64,000 nt of DNA. Origin: Amblyomma americanum (Eukaryota; Arthropoda; Arachnida; Ixodida; Ixodidae). The translations under genes and the position numbers were made by a program. The notes beneath the pieces are model-generated. The model did no database searches. It was not told where the DNA came from and worked only from the letters and a program-made list of their open reading frames with translations. Below are positions 43,700 through 54,770 of this stretch, in pieces. Location: assembly GCF_052857255.1 (NCBI RefSeq), contig NC_135498.1, positions 158,147,124 to 158,211,123 on the forward strand, in the 5' to 3' direction. Every line of letters starts with the position of its first letter. The stretch's first letter is position 1.

Positions 43700-44008
43700 A
43701 ATGCATGCACCACGTGAGCAGCAATCCAACGACTAAAGAAGAAGCAAAAGACATTGGTAGGCTCGGCTCTCTTATTTCAGTGGAGTCTGCTATTAAGCCA
43801 AGCATTAAGTGCCACTGGACTGACCGTCAGCGACATTTGAAGTTGTCAGCATCTGCGGGCTTCTGACGATGAGCACGGTATTAACATTCTGAATGCACTC
43901 TGGCGGAAGCTGTGGCTCGTGCTTGACACAAGCTGCGCTGGTGCTTGAAACAACAGACTCGGCCGGTAGGAGATTCGACGACGTCTATGCCGCCGTCCTC
44001 TTGAGATC
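43700..44008 (+). promoter_or_regulatory. 5' flank/UTR of transporter B, conserved with copy A
   Basis: Contains ACTAAAGAAGAAGCA, a GCTCGGCTCTCTT block, CAAGCTGCGCTGGTGCTTGA and CCGGTAGGA, all with counterparts at 13210-13550. This shows that the duplication took at least about 300 bp upstream of the start codon. No TATA box was recognised. Confidence 0.5.
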
Positions 44009-44353
44009 ATGAAGCCAAAAGCAGATGGCAGCCCAGACGTTAGTCCCAAATCGGGGACCCTGCTTGAAGGTTGCGTCGGCACTGAGTCGCACACAATCAT
44101 TCAGGAGAACGTCTACGTCATCTTGGGCCACGGACGGCTGCAGCAGTCGGCGTTGCTATGCACCATCCTCAGCCTGATCCTGCTCCTGATGCACGCGTTC
44201 GCCTACCGCCTCATCGGTCGCCCCGTGGACCACTGGTGCCAGCCGCCTCCGGATTTCCGCGATTGGCCCATCCTGCAGTGGAAGAACGTGGCTATTCCCG
44301 TGCTGGCCGACGGAAGCTTCAGCAAGTGCACCGTGTACAGCCCGCCTGTTCCG
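44009..44353 (+). CDS. MFS (SLC22-like) transporter B, exon 1
   Basis: Residues 1-115 of a predicted 665-residue transporter. The N-terminus (MKPKADGSPDVSPKSG) is similar to copy A; a shared IQENVYV block precedes helix 1 (about 49-68, LLCTILSLILLLMHAFAYR). The extracellular loop keeps DHWCQPPPDFRDWP and GSFSKCTVYS. The donor GTGAGC follows codon 115 (44354), phase 0, exactly where copy A splices. The ATG start was chosen by alignment with copy A. Role as for copy A: probable plasma-membrane solute carrier of unknown substrate. Confidence 0.86.
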
Positions 44354-44610
44354 GTGAGCTTAACGACTTCTTCCGTTTGTCACAGTATTTCTTTCGACCA
44401 GGAACAACCACCTTTTTGCAGTCTGCTCCTCCCCTTCCACACACCCATCTAATGTTAGAAACTCAAATCCTCTGGACAGGTAACGTGCAGTTTTGCTTTT
44501 TACAGTCGCAGGTGTATAGGTCAACATACGATGTGCCTCCTGGCAATTCCGTCATAAAAACCCGCCGTAAAAAATGTCACCCGCTCGGGTACGGGTCGTA
44601 ACGTTCATGT

Positions 44611-44800
44611 GATCGGCTTAGCGGATTGCGCTAATACTCATCGTTCCAGAAAGTGCTGCTGTAACCGTCAAAACAGGTGTCGAGGCCATGGCATCTTTTA
44701 TCCTAGGCGGGCCCTGTATCAACGTCACCTATCTGCTTGTCACCGACGCTCCCATAACGGGGCGTCTTCGGCTAGAAGGAATCAAGAAAATATAAAACAA
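44611..44800 (-). pseudogene. possible MFS transporter fragment, antisense in intron B
   Basis: The minus-strand reading SRRRPVMGASVTS, a stop, then VLTVTAALSGTMSIS resembles the G-R-R-P loop and following helix of SLC22-type transporters from a more divergent paralogue. It has stops at both ends and no flanking conserved blocks. It could be chance. Confidence 0.3.
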
Positions 44801-45589
44801 TAAATTCCCCGGTAAAAGAAAACACGCAATCAAATAATTATCCTTCGCACCCTTAGAGACTGCTTTCCACTGGTGCGATCATCAGCATACCAGGCATCCC
44901 ACATTACGAGCCAAGGATTGCTGTCGTTAAGTTCAAACATGAGTGTCGGCTATCGCATAGAGCAGCAAGGCATACTAATTACTTCAGGCTTAGCCCAGTA
45001 TTTATCTGAAATGAATACATTAAGCATGTTGACTCTGGCGTCCTGAAAGGCCGGTATATATATGTGAAACTCACTGAGAATAATAAAGTTATAAAAAGGC
45101 TCGATTATTCTTATCTGCACCAATTCTTGCACTTCCTCGCTCTTTGTTGCCTTGAACGGGACGGAGAAGTTAGGCGCGACAAAAACCAAGAATGCGGCGG
45201 TTTTTCCGTGTTTTTAACTGCATGCCTTCCTCAGGTAATAGTTTAAGCTTCCTCAAATTTTTATAACTTTTGTCCCGATTTGGTGGAGACAATAACTGCA
45301 GCCTAGTGCCGCCGACCTTCCGATAATCTCTTGCTTTTCCTCGTTCGAGGGCGTCAGGACTCAATGGTTATTGCGAAGTGCTAGCGTAGCCGTAATAGGC
45401 TGTTTCTGTTTCTGAAGCATTTCTGTTCTGAAGCTGTTTCTGAAGCATAGAAATTGTACCTGAGGTCTTTTTGCCTGCAAAAAGTGAATACATTTCCCCA
45501 GGTGCATAAAAGCTGTAGAATATGCACTTTCAGCAGGTACACGGCAGTAGAAAAAAAATCCAGAGAACAAAATGAACGTTTCGTTTGGT

Positions 45590-45815
45590 TTATGGAGATG
45601 TAAGGTCCCAAAGCGACTCAGGCTATGAGAGACGCCGTAGTGAACGGCTCCGGGAATTGCGACCACCTGCGGTTATTTTGCGTGCACTGACATCGCACAA
45701 TACACGGGCCTCTAGAATTTCGCCTCCATCAAATTTCAACCGCCGCGGCCGGGATTCAACCCGCGTCTTTCGGGCCAGCAGCCGAGCGCCATAACCACTC
45801 AGCCACCGCGGTGGC
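45590..45815 (-). repeat. tRNA-headed SINE (third variant), minus strand
   Basis: The complement begins CCACCGCGGTGGCTGAGTGG (A box) with GCGGGTTGAATCCCGG (B box), then GTGCAGTGCACG-type body blocks and ends CGCTTTGGGACCTTACA. The head is Ruka-like but the 3' half differs. The same variant is seen, interrupted, at 62235-62610. Confidence 0.75.
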
Positions 45816-46895
45816 CTCAAAATGAAGGTTTAAGGGCAGAAGTAACACAAGGATGAAGTGTCAAAATCCTTTCTTTCTCGCTCCGTCCCTGAGTGCGGTA
45901 GGCGTGTTTTCAATAATTGGCGCTATCTGCCGAAAGAGAAATCTCTGGGGATCAGAATGTTCTTCTCTGTACTCACGTTAAACGCAAAGCTTCTCTGACC
46001 GATGACTGAACGAGGACGTTTGCTGCCTTTTAATCGGTCTCCGGCTATTTGCAACCAAGGAATAGCAGCGGTTAAAACTTGAAGGTTGAACTTTTATCCT
46101 GCGATCAATTGCAAGAAAATAACTAGAAATACAAACAAATAGAACGAGGAAACTGCTTCAAGGCTCATCATGCACGCCAATTTCAGCCTTCACCATCCCT
46201 TGTGCTGTTTTTAAGCCAGGCGCCATTTTTGTCGCAGAAAACACTTGCACACTGAGGGGTGTGGGTAAAAGTCTGCGCCTAGTTTATGACTGTTGCAACC
46301 GCTACTAGTTCCTGGAGTTTTCACCTGAAGACATGCCGTCGTTTTTTTCACTATCTTCGCAAGCCATTATCTGATTATATTTTTCATTCATTCATTTCAT
46401 TCACCCTAAGTTCACTAGTAAAGGAATCCTTAGACAGTAGAAAGATATTTGGTTGAAAACGATGAAGATCAAGATATAGCCAAAAAGTTTCAGCTCGGAG
46501 TATAAGTAAATCGAAACTGAGCTAATTTCTTAAAACACATGCTTGTCTGAATTCTTTCTATGCTCAACGACACCGTAGACGAACAATATTTCGTCTCTTT
46601 GTGTGCAGCTGCTGCGCGAGCTAGAGCCCTTCACGTCAAGGGCCAGTACAAGAGCATAACCTATAGCGCTGAAGGACTGACACCCGCCTTCCTAATGTGA
46701 ACAATAAGAATTTCGCAGGCTTTTTTTTTCAACAAAGTTCGTGCTGCCAATTATACGCCTCCTGTGGATCATTTTACAATACGCAAATTTCTGAAACTAG
46801 TTTCCTTTGTCTATTTACATTAGGTTAAATTGCTGTTACGATGACCTGATTACAATAATTCAGAAGTACTCCTGCCTACTTATAATGTCAGCCAG

Positions 46896-47025
46896 TGTCA
46901 CGGTGTTGGTGCCTAGACCCGACAGCTAGGCAGCACATCCTTCCGGAGGGAAGCCGGCGAACTTCAACGTCCTGCAGTCCGACCGCCATCAGCGTCAACG
47001 ACTTTGAGCTTGAGCGCCACCTGGA
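46896..47025 (-). repeat. solo LTR of gypsy family 1
   Basis: Aligns with the LTRs at 7407-7550 and 59816-59960: GTCACGGTGTTGGTG at one end, GAACTTCAACGTC in the middle and GAGCGCCACCTGG at the other end. No internal gypsy sequence adjoins it, so it is likely a product of LTR-LTR recombination. It lies in intron B. Confidence 0.7.
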
Positions 47026-47811
47026 AATATTTTTAGCTTTATTGCCGCAACCGGCGCGACTATCTTTAAAATATTCGGTAATGTTAGTTTGCGCACTCTG
47101 CTTACAGCTCATCCCAACTTGTTTATTGTTTAGGCGCAACTAAGTGCCGTACACACTAGTCTAAGGGCCGGGCTCCTCTGTGAGCCGCTCCCCCAGCTTT
47201 AGAGACGATAATTTAAAAAAACGAAAACTGTCAAAAAGAACTCTGTTTCACTTCGTATCAATGCACTTACGTGGCGCGATACACATGACAACAGTCTGCT
47301 GCTGTTAATGCTGTGCCGCTGCGTGCCATTTACAGCGGATGGCAACGGCAGACTACGAAATGACGTGAGTAGAATGAATGAGAGCCGCATCGCTCGAGTC
47401 TGCTGCTCTTGAATTTTAAATATGTGGCATGCAGTGTCCACGGGCATCTTCATTAAAAGTAATAAAATTTTCAAAGCGTTTCGAATGCTTTGAATGAAGA
47501 AGGAAAAAAATTCATTCACGAGGGTGTTCCGGACACCGGGACAGAACACAGGCTAAAGTAGCAGCAATGAAAAGCCTTGAAAGAATTTGCAACGTGATGC
47601 CAAGTATATCGTCAGTCAGCATGTTACAATAAAGTAATTTTCTGAAATACAGTTCCAAAGTTGAATCGGGAAATGCCGCTTTCGTGCAAGAGCCGCACCT
47701 CGCCGAAATCGTGTAAACTATGCGAGCCTTAATATTCTGAGTACGGTGTCCTCACTGAATTGATCTGGAAAAAGTTGATCTGACTTCGCTCTTCCTTTTT
47801 CTCCTTCTAAG

Positions 47812-49464
47812 GACGACAGCCAAGAGGAGCGCCGCGTAGTTCCCTGCGACCGATGGGACTACGACACCACGGATATTGGCAACAGCGTCGTCAGCATGTG
47901 GGACCTCGTGTGCCAACACAGGTGGCTGTATTACATCTCCAGCTCCGTGTACATGTTAGGCTCCCTGTGTCTGGTGCCTGTGGCTGGCATAATGGCAGAC
48001 CGCGTAGGGCGCAGGCCGGTGATCCTGGTGAGTGCCGCCACCATGCTGTTGGCCACCATGGCGGCCGGCTCGACGCAGGCCTTCGGTGTCTTCCTCATGG
48101 CCCGGTTCGTCATCTCCGCCACGGCCAGCGCGACCAACGTGTTGAACTTTATCGTCCTCTACGAAGTGACGGGAAACGAGCACCGGGCTTTGTACATCCT
48201 TCTGGCGAACAGCGTCGGTACCACGGTGACGCCCGCGCTATACGCCGCGCTATCACTGCTCCATCCTAGCTGGAGGCTCTCACAAGCACTCCTCGTCGCG
48301 GCCACGGCCATTGTGCTGGCCTGGTGCTACTCCCTCGAGGAGTCTCCCGTCTGGCAGCTGGCCACGTGGAGAGTTCGCCAGGCTGAGAGCACAATGCTGC
48401 AAGCGGCCAGGTCCCACGGCGTGGATATGGCCAAAGCCGGAGCAACCTTCAAAGCACTCAAGCGACAGCTGGAGAAGCGGGAGACAGCCTCCGGAACAGG
48501 GACAGGTGGCTCGGAGCGTATGTTCCTTGCGGCTTCCTTTCGTCGACGCGCCATGTCCATATTTCTGTCCTGGTTTGCCGTGATTTTTGCCTACTATGGC
48601 TCACGCACAGGCCGCATGAGTTTGGAAAGCTATTGGGAAGTATCGGCACACGTCTTCAAAATCCTCATCCTCATTGCGGTCTATTACAGCATGAAGAATC
48701 GAGGTCAAAGAGTCACGTTGTCCGCTTTGCTGGCGCTGCTGTTTGTCTGCAGTGCATTTCAGACAGTCTCCTACGAAATGAAATGGGGTATCGCGATGCC
48801 CATGTCCACGCTAATGGTATTATGCACCACGTCAGCGGCATTGTGCGTAAACTACGGCTATACCGCGGAGGTGTTCCCCACTCCAATACGAAGTATTGGG
48901 TTCTGCGTATCCTATTCCTTCGGCCGCGCGGGTGTTCTCCTGGTCACACTAATTGAGGCATTCGCTGAAGACAAGCGCATAATTGCTTTCAATACGGTCA
49001 TGATGGTGCTGAGCATGGTCAGCGGTGTAGCAGTCCAGTGGCTTCCTGAGGTATTCTCTCATCGGAAGAAAGACACCGATCCGGGCGCGTCTGACGCACA
49101 GCAGCGCAAGGAAGCCCTTAAGACTTGCCTCGATCCACTCCAAGCATCTCCGAAGAAGGGAAAGTTAAACAAGTCGCATCGGCATCGGATGTCAAAGCGG
49201 GTGCCGATAAGCGCTGGTGCGTCCGCGGCGGGAAGCGCAGCTACTTCTGGGGCGACATCCCCTGCGTCAGGCGGCTCGCCGCAACAAAGGACTGGATCAC
49301 CTCCCCGAAAATCTAGATCGCCTGCAAAGAATTATGGACCAGCCAGTTCTTCACGGCAGGTGACTTCATCACCTTCGCGGTACACTGGATCTCCCCAGAA
49401 AACGTCGGCATCACCTTCTCTAGAAGCTGGATCACCTTCGCCTAAGACTGAATCGCATTCATAG
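47812..49464 (+). CDS. MFS (SLC22-like) transporter B, exon 2
   Basis: Begins after CTCCTTCTAAG and joins exon 1 in phase 0; total 665 residues. Family blocks: CDRWDYDTTDIGNS, SMWDLVCQHRWL, MADRVGRRPVIL (about 177-188), YEVTGNEHRALYILLAN (helices 4-5), SLEESPVWQL (about 290), YTAEVFPTPIRSIGF (about 465) before the last two helices. Strongly similar to copy A through about residue 560. The tail (about 535-665) is low-complexity, basic and Ser/Pro-rich (GSPPRKSRSPAKN) and probably disordered in the cytosol, with many possible Ser phosphorylation sites. Typical SLC22 proteins are about 550 residues, so the tail is an extension. No in-frame stops; likely functional. Confidence 0.9.
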   Translation, partial: DDSQEERRVVPCDRWDYDTTDIGNSVVSMWDLVCQHRWLYYISSSVYMLGSLCLVPVAGIMADRVGRRPVILVSAATMLLATMAAGSTQAFGVFLMARFVISATASATNVLNFIVLYEVTGNEHRALYILLANSVGTTVTPALYAALSLLHPSWRLSQALLVAATAIVLAWCYSLEESPVWQLATWRVRQAESTMLQAARSHGVDMAKAGATFKALKRQLEKRETASGTGTGGSERMFLAASFRRRAMSIFLSWFAVIFAYYGSRTGRMSLESYWEVSAHVFKILILIAVYYSMKNRGQRVTLSALLALLFVCSAFQTVSYEMKWGIAMPMSTLMVLCTTSAALCVNYGYTAEVFPTPIRSIGFCVSYSFGRAGVLLVTLIEAFAEDKRIIAFNTVMMVLSMVSGVAVQWLPEVFSHRKKDTDPGASDAQQRKEALKTCLDPLQASPKKGKLNKSHRHRMSKRVPISAGASAAGSAATSGATSPASGGSPQQRTGSPPRKSRSPAKNYGPASSSRQVTSSPSRYTGSPQKTSASPSLEAGSPSPKTESHS

Positions 49465-50510
49465 AAAAAGTGGGTCACCTTGAGTATTCTCTTCGGAGAA
49501 GAAAAAAGCGTCAGTACATCACAATATCGTTCAAATTGTTTAGCTCGAATTCAAGATAAGCGCAAAATCCTTTCGTGTTCCTTGTTTCATGATCGGATGG
49601 CATCCTTTGCCGAAAAATGTAGATAGACTTGACAGGCTTATTCTTAAAATCCAGACTACTGGAAATAAAACCGACAAAACATTCCTTGTTTACATGTATT
49701 TCCTATTATTAGTCGCACTCGCTGCCGAGCTGGAACACGAAGTACTCCTGTGGTTACGATTGTTTAAGGACGATCTGCGCATGCCGATTCGTTCTCTTTG
49801 AATTGCGATTCGACGGTCCTCTATGTAGAGATTACATACCTTTTAACCATTGCTCAATAACCTTGTGGTCTGCAAAAAAAAATGGTAGATAAGGCAGTTT
49901 TACTTCGTGGGCTTGCGCTCGATGAAAATATTATAATGAAGACTTTTTTATTTATTCACCATTATGTGCATCAAACCTGGCTTACTTTTCTTCGCTGTAG
50001 TAGAAATAAAAAATTCTTAACCCGAATTATGCGTCAAGACTATGTGCTCAACAAGAAAATTGATTTTGCTAATAAATTGAACATGCATTTTCATAGCGCA
50101 TTTTCTCAACCAGCATACAATATTCCAACTCATCCTCTATGCACGAAGCCTTAGGATGATCCTGTATCAGAGCCTGGTGTATTACCAATAGTGTTAAATG
50201 TTGTAACAAAAGCGAACCCTGGCCCTTAAAAAATAAGCACTGCTTTTTTTACATCACTATGAACAATCGTTTTGTCACTTTCTTGCCTTCATATTTTGAA
50301 GCGACAGCTTCAATACGCCATGTATAGCTTCAGCCAGCTTCAAAAGCCAGGGTCACAGGGCTGAGCCGAATACCTCCAATGCGCATGCTCTGAGCAAAAG
50401 GTGTGCCGCGCGTAACATCAGAGTTGCGCCTCTGCCGAAGCAGGCTCCCCAGCGTCGCGCATGCGCAGTAGCTACAGGCGCGCTGCATATGCGCAATTAC
50501 CTCTGCCACT
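49465..50510 (+). other. 3' UTR/flank of transporter B
   Basis: AATAAA at 49664-49669 (ATAAAACC context), 200 nt after the stop, is a plausible polyadenylation signal. The remaining about 850 bp hold short AT-rich frames with no recognised motif. Confidence 0.4.
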
Positions 50511-50517
50511 TTATAAA
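50511..50517 (+). promoter_or_regulatory. TATA-like box before the Helitron-like ORF
   Basis: TTATAAA about 100 nt upstream of the ATG at 50619, in a GC-rich context (CATGCGCAGTAGC at 50461). Consistent in position with a core promoter. Confidence 0.35.
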
Positions 50518-50618
50518 CATAGGGTGCGAAGCGGTGGTTCTTCAGATGAACGATGGGTGAGGAAGTGGAAACTACGCTTGTATACTGCGACCGACATCAA
50601 CGGCGACTGCGGGAAGCC

Positions 50619-51465
50619 ATGTCGAAGGATCAAGAAGTTGCGGCGTGGTATACGGCGAGTCGATAACGAGACCAAGAAGCCAGGAATGCCAAGCGCGCGG
50701 CCGATACGCCGGAACAACGAAGGGAACGGCTCGTCAAACGACGCCACCAAGAAGCCGAGAGACGAAAGCGGCGAGCCATGAGTGAAAGCTTCGTATCTTC
50801 TTCAGCGGATGAGCCTATGCAAAGAAGTGTTTCGGAGAAGCGACGGGCGGACCATGTGATTCGGCTCAGTGAATTTGAGACTTCTATGCGGCAATTTCAC
50901 CACAAATTCACGGACAACCCATTTGGGATTGTGTGTGGAATGTGTGAGCGTCTGAGGCATAGGAATAACTTTAGCCTGGTGACTGAAAGCATGTACCCTA
51001 CTCTCAGTATGTCTTTCCGCGAATGGGACCCCGAAACGGTTCGTCACTCAAGAGGAACTTGTGCTTGTGGTCGGGGACTTCAACGAAGACCCTAAGCGAG
51101 ACAGCGCCTTCGTACAAGGCGTAAACCAAAGGTTCGACTTAGACTTAACCACGGCTCAACCAGGGTGTACAACGCAGTGGGGATTCTGTATAGACTTAAT
51201 CTTGCAACGAGAAACTGCACAGTCTAACCTACAGGTACGCCAAGCTGAAACCAAACGAACTTTTTCACGGATCATCCAGTGTCTTCATAGCTATAACGAA
51301 GGAAACAGTTTATGCGGAATAAACAACTCTACTACGTGTAACTCAAGCTACCGCGTACACACAGATTTAACCGGGGTTAAACCATCAGCAATTATTTTAT
51401 TCATCTCTTTCCTCCAGTATTCTTTCACGCTCATAAAAAGGGCGGGGAGGAGAGTAAAAAGATAA
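50619..51465 (+). mobile_element. Helitron/Helentron-like deletion derivative: STPR and zinc N-terminus plus endonuclease remnant
   Basis: From ATG 50619, MSKDQEVAAWYTASR meets a TAA, then the same frame continues with RAADTPEQRRERLVKRR, matching the 23-residue STPR repeat pattern (TPEQR-x-x-RL-x-R-R). FTDNPFGIVCGMCERL follows, the Cys-bearing motif often found near the N-terminus of arthropod Helitron-type proteins. After a +1 shift near 51050, LVLVVGDFNEDPKRDS and PGCTTQWGFCIDLI fit the endonuclease found at the C-terminus of Helentrons. The Rep nuclease and helicase that should lie between are missing. Assignment to Helentrons rests on recalled family patterns. Confidence 0.5.
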
Positions 51466-51561
51466 GACGGCCGTTTGCATCCTTCAGAGGGCGGTAGGAA
51501 AAACTATTTTGTACCCTGTGCAAGCATGATCGCAGTCACTCCTTCCTTACTTCTTTTATGA

Positions 51562-52430
51562 GTTTTAATCACCATCATCATCAGCCTTACTACACCCACT
51601 GCAGGGCAAAGGCCTCTCCCATGTCTCTCCAATTAACCCCTTCTTTTGCCAGCTGCATCCACCATTTCCCTGCAAACTTCGTAATCTCATCCGCCCACCT
51701 AACCTTCTCCGCCCCCTGCTGCGCTTACCTTCTCTTGGTATCCACTCCGTTGCCCTTAAAGACCAGCGGTTATCTTGCCTTCGCATCACATGCCCTGCCC
51801 AAGCCCATTTCTTTCTCTTGATTTCGACTAGGATGTCATTAACCGGTGTTTGTTTCCTCACCCACTCTGCCCGCTTCCGGTCTCTTAGCGTTACACCTAT
51901 CATTTTCCTTTCCATGGCTCACTGCGTCGTCCATAACTTAAGCTGAACTCTTTTCGTTAGCCTCCACGTTTCTGCCCCGTAGGTGAGTACCGGTAAGATT
52001 AAGCTGTTGCACACTTTTCTCCTAAAGGATATTAGTAACCTGCTATTCATGATGTGAAAGAACCTGCCATATGCGCTCCACCCCATTCTTATCCTTCTAG
52101 TTAATCTCCCTCTCATGATCCGATCAGCTGTCACTACCTGCCCTGAGTAGACGTATTCCGTCACAACTTCCAGGCTCTCGCTGCCAATTGTGAACTGTTG
52201 TTCCCTTGCTAGGCTGTTGAACATTACCTTGGTTTTCTGCATTGAAATTTTTGGACCCATCTTTCTGCTCTGCCTGTCTAGCTCATTGACCATGACTTGC
52301 AGTTCACCTCCTGAGTGACCCAGCAAGGCAATGTTGTCAGCGAATCGCATATTATTCAGGCATTCCCCATTTATTCTTATTCCCAACTCGGTTTTAATCA
52401 GTTTTAGTAGCTCAGTCTATTCGTTCTTTC
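51562..52430 (-). mobile_element. RTE (BovB-type) LINE, 5'-truncated, minus strand
   Basis: The 3' end of RTE ORF2 is read from 52386 to 51565. RT remains: NMRFADNIALLGHSGGEL (the FADD-type box reads FADN here), KISMQKTKVM, VLTYGAETWRLTKRVQLK, then (after a stop at about 51918) ERKMIGVTLRDRKRAEWVR and KWAWAGHVMRRQDNRW. It ends in the usual RTE tail of CAT/ATG units (51568-51580). Two long frames cover it, so decay is moderate. Confidence 0.9.
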
Positions 52431-52861
52431 TTGAATGCAGGAAATTAGTAAGCTCGCCTTCTGCCACGAAGCGCTCGTGATGCACCTTGCGCATGTTTTG
52501 CAACGGTGCGTGCTATTACTAGTTAGAAAGAAATGCGATCTGTATTGCTTCATTTTGTGGTCGTTATGTAGCGTGAACAAGTTTCGAGCTTAGGATGTTA
52601 TCCAGGTCACAAAACGCAAGCAATTGCATTTTCGCTTTATTCTCTCTTACCAGTACGGTCAGACATTTCGTAGGTTTTTCGTATTGAGATGATATCTTAA
52701 GGTCATCTATCGGCATGTTTTGACCCCTAGACCCTTTAAGGGCCAACTGCGACGGTCTTTCAATGTTTGCGTATTATAATCAAACTTTACTACCGTGCTG
52801 ATCATTTCCGAGAAATTTGATAGACAAGCGGCAATTCATACCTGCGCAATTTGATTTTCAA

Positions 52862-53225
52862 GCTTGCCGAGGTTGCTCAGCGGATAAGGCGATCGGCTGC
52901 TGAGCCGACGTCCCAGGGTTTGAACGCGGCCGCGGCGGCCGCGTTTCAATGGAGGCGAAACGCTAAGGCACCCGTGGGCTGTGCGATTTCAGTGCACGTT
53001 AAAAATCCCCCGGTGGTCGAAATTATTCCCTCCACTACAGCACATATTCCTTTCTTTCTCTCTTTGTTCCCTTCCTTCTTTCTTTCCTTGCTCCTTTCTT
53101 TCTTTCCTTGTTCCGTTCTTTCCTTCTTTCATACCCACATCCCTCTCTTCCCTTACGGCGGTATTTGGCTGTCCACCGAAATGTGAAACAATTACTGCGC
53201 CATTTCCTTCCCTCAAAAACCAATT
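52862..53225 (+). repeat. Ruka-type SINE, plus strand
   Basis: Head GGTTGCTCAGCGGATAAGG (A box) and CAGGGTTTGAACGCGG (decayed B box); body GTGCACGTTAAAAATCCCC and GGTGGTCGAAATTATTCC; an expanded TTCTTTCC pyrimidine tract (53045-53135); and tail ACTGCGCCATTTCCTTCC. Frames crossing it are not genes. Confidence 0.82.
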
Positions 53226-54048
53226 TTCATGTTTGCCGTTTTCATGCCCTCTGTTAACGTGATTTCTGCGGGCAACACTGTTTTTGTGACATCACAAACA
53301 TTATTACCTTTTATCGTCGACTCCCCCCGTGAAGAACCATATTTTTTAAAGAATTATATAAGGCGGTCGTTAGACTTTTTATGAATGGAGTTAATTCCTG
53401 TCGTCATTTTGCAAATTCAATGCTCAGACAAGATACAGCTCGTTCGCTTGAAAAGCCGTCGTCATAATAGTCGGCACGGTGTTTCGGAAATAATGGGGGG
53501 CGCGTAAAAAATTGTATCATGATAATTTTTGGTTTCAGTGACTCCTGAATGATTAGCGTGTGATAGGCGATAACGAGTTAATGATATAATTGTAATTAAT
53601 CGATTAGAGAAAATGACAAAAAATTGTAAAAGGGAATTCAAAGGTGCTAAAATGCTCACAATGAAAACCGAGTGATTGATTGTGGTAGTTAAGAAAATTT
53701 ATACTGTGTAATTGATCAATTAACTGACACAGTTTGAAAAGTGAAGATGCGTTCAAATCTGATAAAACTGCCCATAATGGAAAGCCTAACCCACCTCGCT
53801 ATGGCGTCATACCCTTAATGCGGAGCTTAAGTGCCCTCTCTAATTATTTTTGGAATAATGTATGTTACGTCATCGCTGCCTCAACCGCACCATCGCACTA
53901 AGAGACTTTCGGTGTCGGTCTTATGTGTAGTGTTTTTTTAAAATAGTTTGACCGATATTTCCAAAAACGGTTTCTTGTGCGAGAGAAAGAAAATTGAGGG
54001 AACACTTAAGCCACGCCCTAAGGGTATGACGCACAGGTAGCAGGGAAA
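53226..54048. other. no gene recognised
   Basis: AT-rich, with no long ORF and no repeat family identified. Confidence 0.35.
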
Positions 54049-54770
54049 GCTGGTCTAGTTGGTGGATCCTACTTGTATGCATTTTGTAATCGCGCGAACG
54101 ACAAGAGACCAAGAAAGAAATAGACAGTGACAGGACGGAGCGCGGAACTTCAACTCAGTGTTGCTTTAGAGACACGGCATGTTTATACATTCGTCGTAAT
54201 CACACCTGGAAACAAACAACGATCGCATAACATTGCCATGCCGGCGTTTGAGGCACAGATTTTAATCTGGATATGAGAACTTTTTTTAGTTAGCGTTGGA
54301 CCAAGAAAGAAATAGACAGTGACAGGACGGAGCGCGGAACTTCAACTCAGTGTTGCTTTAGAGACACGGCATGTTTATACATTCGTCGTAATCACACCTG
54401 GAAACAAACAACGATCGCATAACATTGCCATGCCGGCGTTTGAGGCACAGATTTTAATCTGGATATGAGAACTTTTTTTAGTTAGCGGGACTGATGTTTT
54501 GTTGACGCACAAGCGAATTCTTCATATATATGCCTCAAAAATTTCTCGGCTAATTTGGGTCGCGAATTTTTTTCAAAATTTCAGTTTCGCGGAAACGAGG
54601 CGTGCAGTCATGGCAGTGGCGAGCCAGTTTCCCTCGCCCTGCCATTGAGCCTACTCCTGCGATGTGCTCATGTAGTGTGACGTTAATGCAACGGCCAGAT
54701 ATTCGTATACGCCTGTCCTGTGGCAGATACTGTACAGGACAAACCGGACATCGCGCTCCCCTAGGGAGCA
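54049..54770 (-). mobile_element. Penelope-like element fragment with GIY-YIG remnant and duplicated 3' region
   Basis: On the minus strand SGRCINVTLHEH, then GKLARHCHDC and CTPRFRETEIL (54770-54550) resemble the C-terminal GIY-YIG endonuclease of Penelope-like elements, where GQTGR-x-IN-x-R-x-x-EH and a C-x-P-x-F-x-x-T block are typical. The expected IGQTG is decayed to RISG. Downstream on the same strand comes a tandemly duplicated 189-bp unit (54487-54107), then ACAAAATGCATACAAGTAGG. No RT was found. Confidence 0.5.
54107..54487. repeat. perfect 189-bp tandem duplication
   Basis: 54107-54295 and 54299-54487 are identical over all 189 positions (period 192, separated by TTG). The unit runs from GACCAAGAAAGAAATAGAC to TTTTTTTAGTTAGCG. 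No ORF. Identity implies very recent duplication or an assembly artefact. Confidence 0.92.

Larger units (their letters stand above)
44354..47811 (+). other. intron 1 of transporter B, 3.5 kb
   Basis: Begins GTGAGC and ends CTCCTTCTAAG. It contains a possible MFS fragment on the minus strand (44611-44800), a SINE (45590-45815) and a solo gypsy LTR (46896-47025). Nothing else was recognised. It lacks the LINEs that expand intron A, so those arrived after the duplication or were lost here. Confidence 0.8.
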
